A stretch of 64,000 bases of DNA from Sulfitobacter sp. S190 (GTDB lineage: Bacteria; Pseudomonadota; Alphaproteobacteria; Rhodobacterales; Rhodobacteraceae): assembly GCF_025141935.1 (NCBI RefSeq), contig NZ_CP081120.1, positions 868,001 to 932,000 on the forward strand, written 5' to 3'. Under the pieces are notes generated by a model. The model had not been told where the DNA came from, searched no databases, and saw only the letters and a program-made list of their open reading frames with translations. A program made the translations under genes and the position numbers. This document shows, piece after piece, positions 63,538 through 64,000 of this stretch; position 1 is the stretch's first letter, and each line of letters starts with the position of its first letter.

Positions 63538-64000
63538 TTATCCGCGCATCCGGCTGTGTCCAGGGTCGAAAGGAGAGGGGGGGATCACCGTCGCCGCCAC
63601 GGCCGTGCCGCATAGATCCAGCGTCAGGTCGGTGCCCGGCGCGCTTTGGTCGGGATCGACAAAGGCATAGGCGAGGTTGAGGTCGGTGCGGTGACCCCAT
63701 GCGCCCGACGTGACGGTGCCGACAACGCGATCCTGCGCCATGAGCGAGCCGCCTGCGTGGGCGGGGGCAGTGGTGCTCGCGATGCGCAGCGATACCAGTT
63801 GTCTTGTCGGCCCTGCGGCGGCCAGATCGGCCAGCGCGTCGCGCCCGACGAACGGCCCCTTTTGCAGGGTGACGAAACGGTCGAGACCGGTCTCGTAGGG
63901 GGTGAATTCGGTCAGCAGATCGGCTTTCCAGTGCAGGAACCCTTTTTCCATGCGCATGGAGTCGACGGCGCGGGCGCCGAAGAGCCGCAGGTCAAAGGCC
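63538..64000 (-). CDS. GcvT-domain protein, C-terminal part (cut by window edge)
   Basis: The frame is open to the right edge; at least 153 residues are in view. The text ...AFDLRLFGARAVDSMRMEKGFLHWKADLLTEFTPYETGLDRFVTLQKGPFVGRDAL is the aminomethyltransferase (GcvT) domain and its C-terminal barrel (TVTSGAWGHRTDLNLAYAFVDPDQ). In such proteins, the N-terminal part is often an FAD-dependent dimethylglycine or sarcosine dehydrogenase. The start is outside the window, so the whole enzyme cannot be named. Confidence 0.85.
   Translation of the reverse strand, partial: AFDLRLFGARAVDSMRMEKGFLHWKADLLTEFTPYETGLDRFVTLQKGPFVGRDALADLAAAGPTRQLVSLRIASTTAPAHAGGSLMAQDRVVGTVTSGAWGHRTDLNLAYAFVDPDQSAPGTDLTLDLCGTAVAATVIPPSPFDPGHSRMRG

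Overview
The window looks like the chromosome of an alphaproteobacterium of the Rhodobacteraceae, probably a marine Roseobacter-group relative (inference). The signs are the rpsA-ihfB-lapA-trpF-trpB block, a complete soxSVWXYZABCDEF-type cluster with soxR and soxT, a heme oxygenase plus bacteriophytochrome pair, and a Rhodobacter-type polyol operon (smoEFGK-smoS-mtlK). Codons are GC-rich throughout, except in a small integrated element at 17.4-20.8 kb.

Layout. 1-0.8 kb: end of an amino-acid ABC permease gene, then a rhodanese gene. 1-5.7 kb (+): rpsA, ihfB, lapA-like, trpF, trpB. 5.8-15.7 kb, mostly on the minus strand: housekeeping and unknown-function genes (DUF4893, DUF2237, serine hydrolase, DUF2332, pth, GFA, DUF2087, rplY), an MFS transporter on the plus strand, a sulfotransferase-like gene, a lactate-dehydrogenase-like flavoenzyme and trpA. 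15.8-17.4 kb: a small membrane protein, ychF and tRNA-Ser(GCT). 17.4-20.85 kb: a 3.4 kb element integrated in the 3' end of that tRNA, bounded by 17-bp direct repeats, carrying a tyrosine recombinase, one unknown gene and about 0.9 kb of mostly AT-rich DNA.

21.1-37.9 kb: the sulfur-oxidation region. soxT, soxR and soxS point left; soxV, W, X, Y, Z, A, B, C, D, E and F point right, followed by a DUF302 gene and a 5-aminolevulinate synthase gene. Two metallo-beta-lactamase genes (soxG/soxH-like) point left, and a second CcdA plus thioredoxin pair closes the region. SoxR carries three cysteines placed like those of persulfide-sensing SqrR/BigR repressors. Three inverted repeats of the form ATTY-N8-GAAT lie in the soxS/soxV, soxW/soxX and soxG/ccdA gaps, which gives a coherent regulon model.

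38-44.7 kb: heme oxygenase and bacteriophytochrome kinase, an Acg-type nitroreductase with a MarR regulator, a flavin amine oxidase and a ChrR-like cupin. 44.8-52.4 kb: the polyol (sorbitol/mannitol) operon with a LacI regulator. 52.5-63.3 kb: a ten-gene operon with a carbohydrate ABC transporter (binding protein, two permeases, two different ATPases, a 62-aa membrane protein), a fused DhaK-DhaL kinase, a LacI regulator, a sugar isomerase/epimerase-like TIM-barrel protein and a Gfo/Idh/MocA dehydrogenase. Two identical 16-bp palindromes lie upstream of it and a terminator closes it. The right edge holds the end of a GcvT-domain protein gene.

Most promising for follow-up: the SoxR operator set, the heme-synthesis gene inside the sox cluster, the twin palindromes and hairpins of the DhaKL-linked transport operon, and the tRNA-Ser element with its single unknown gene.
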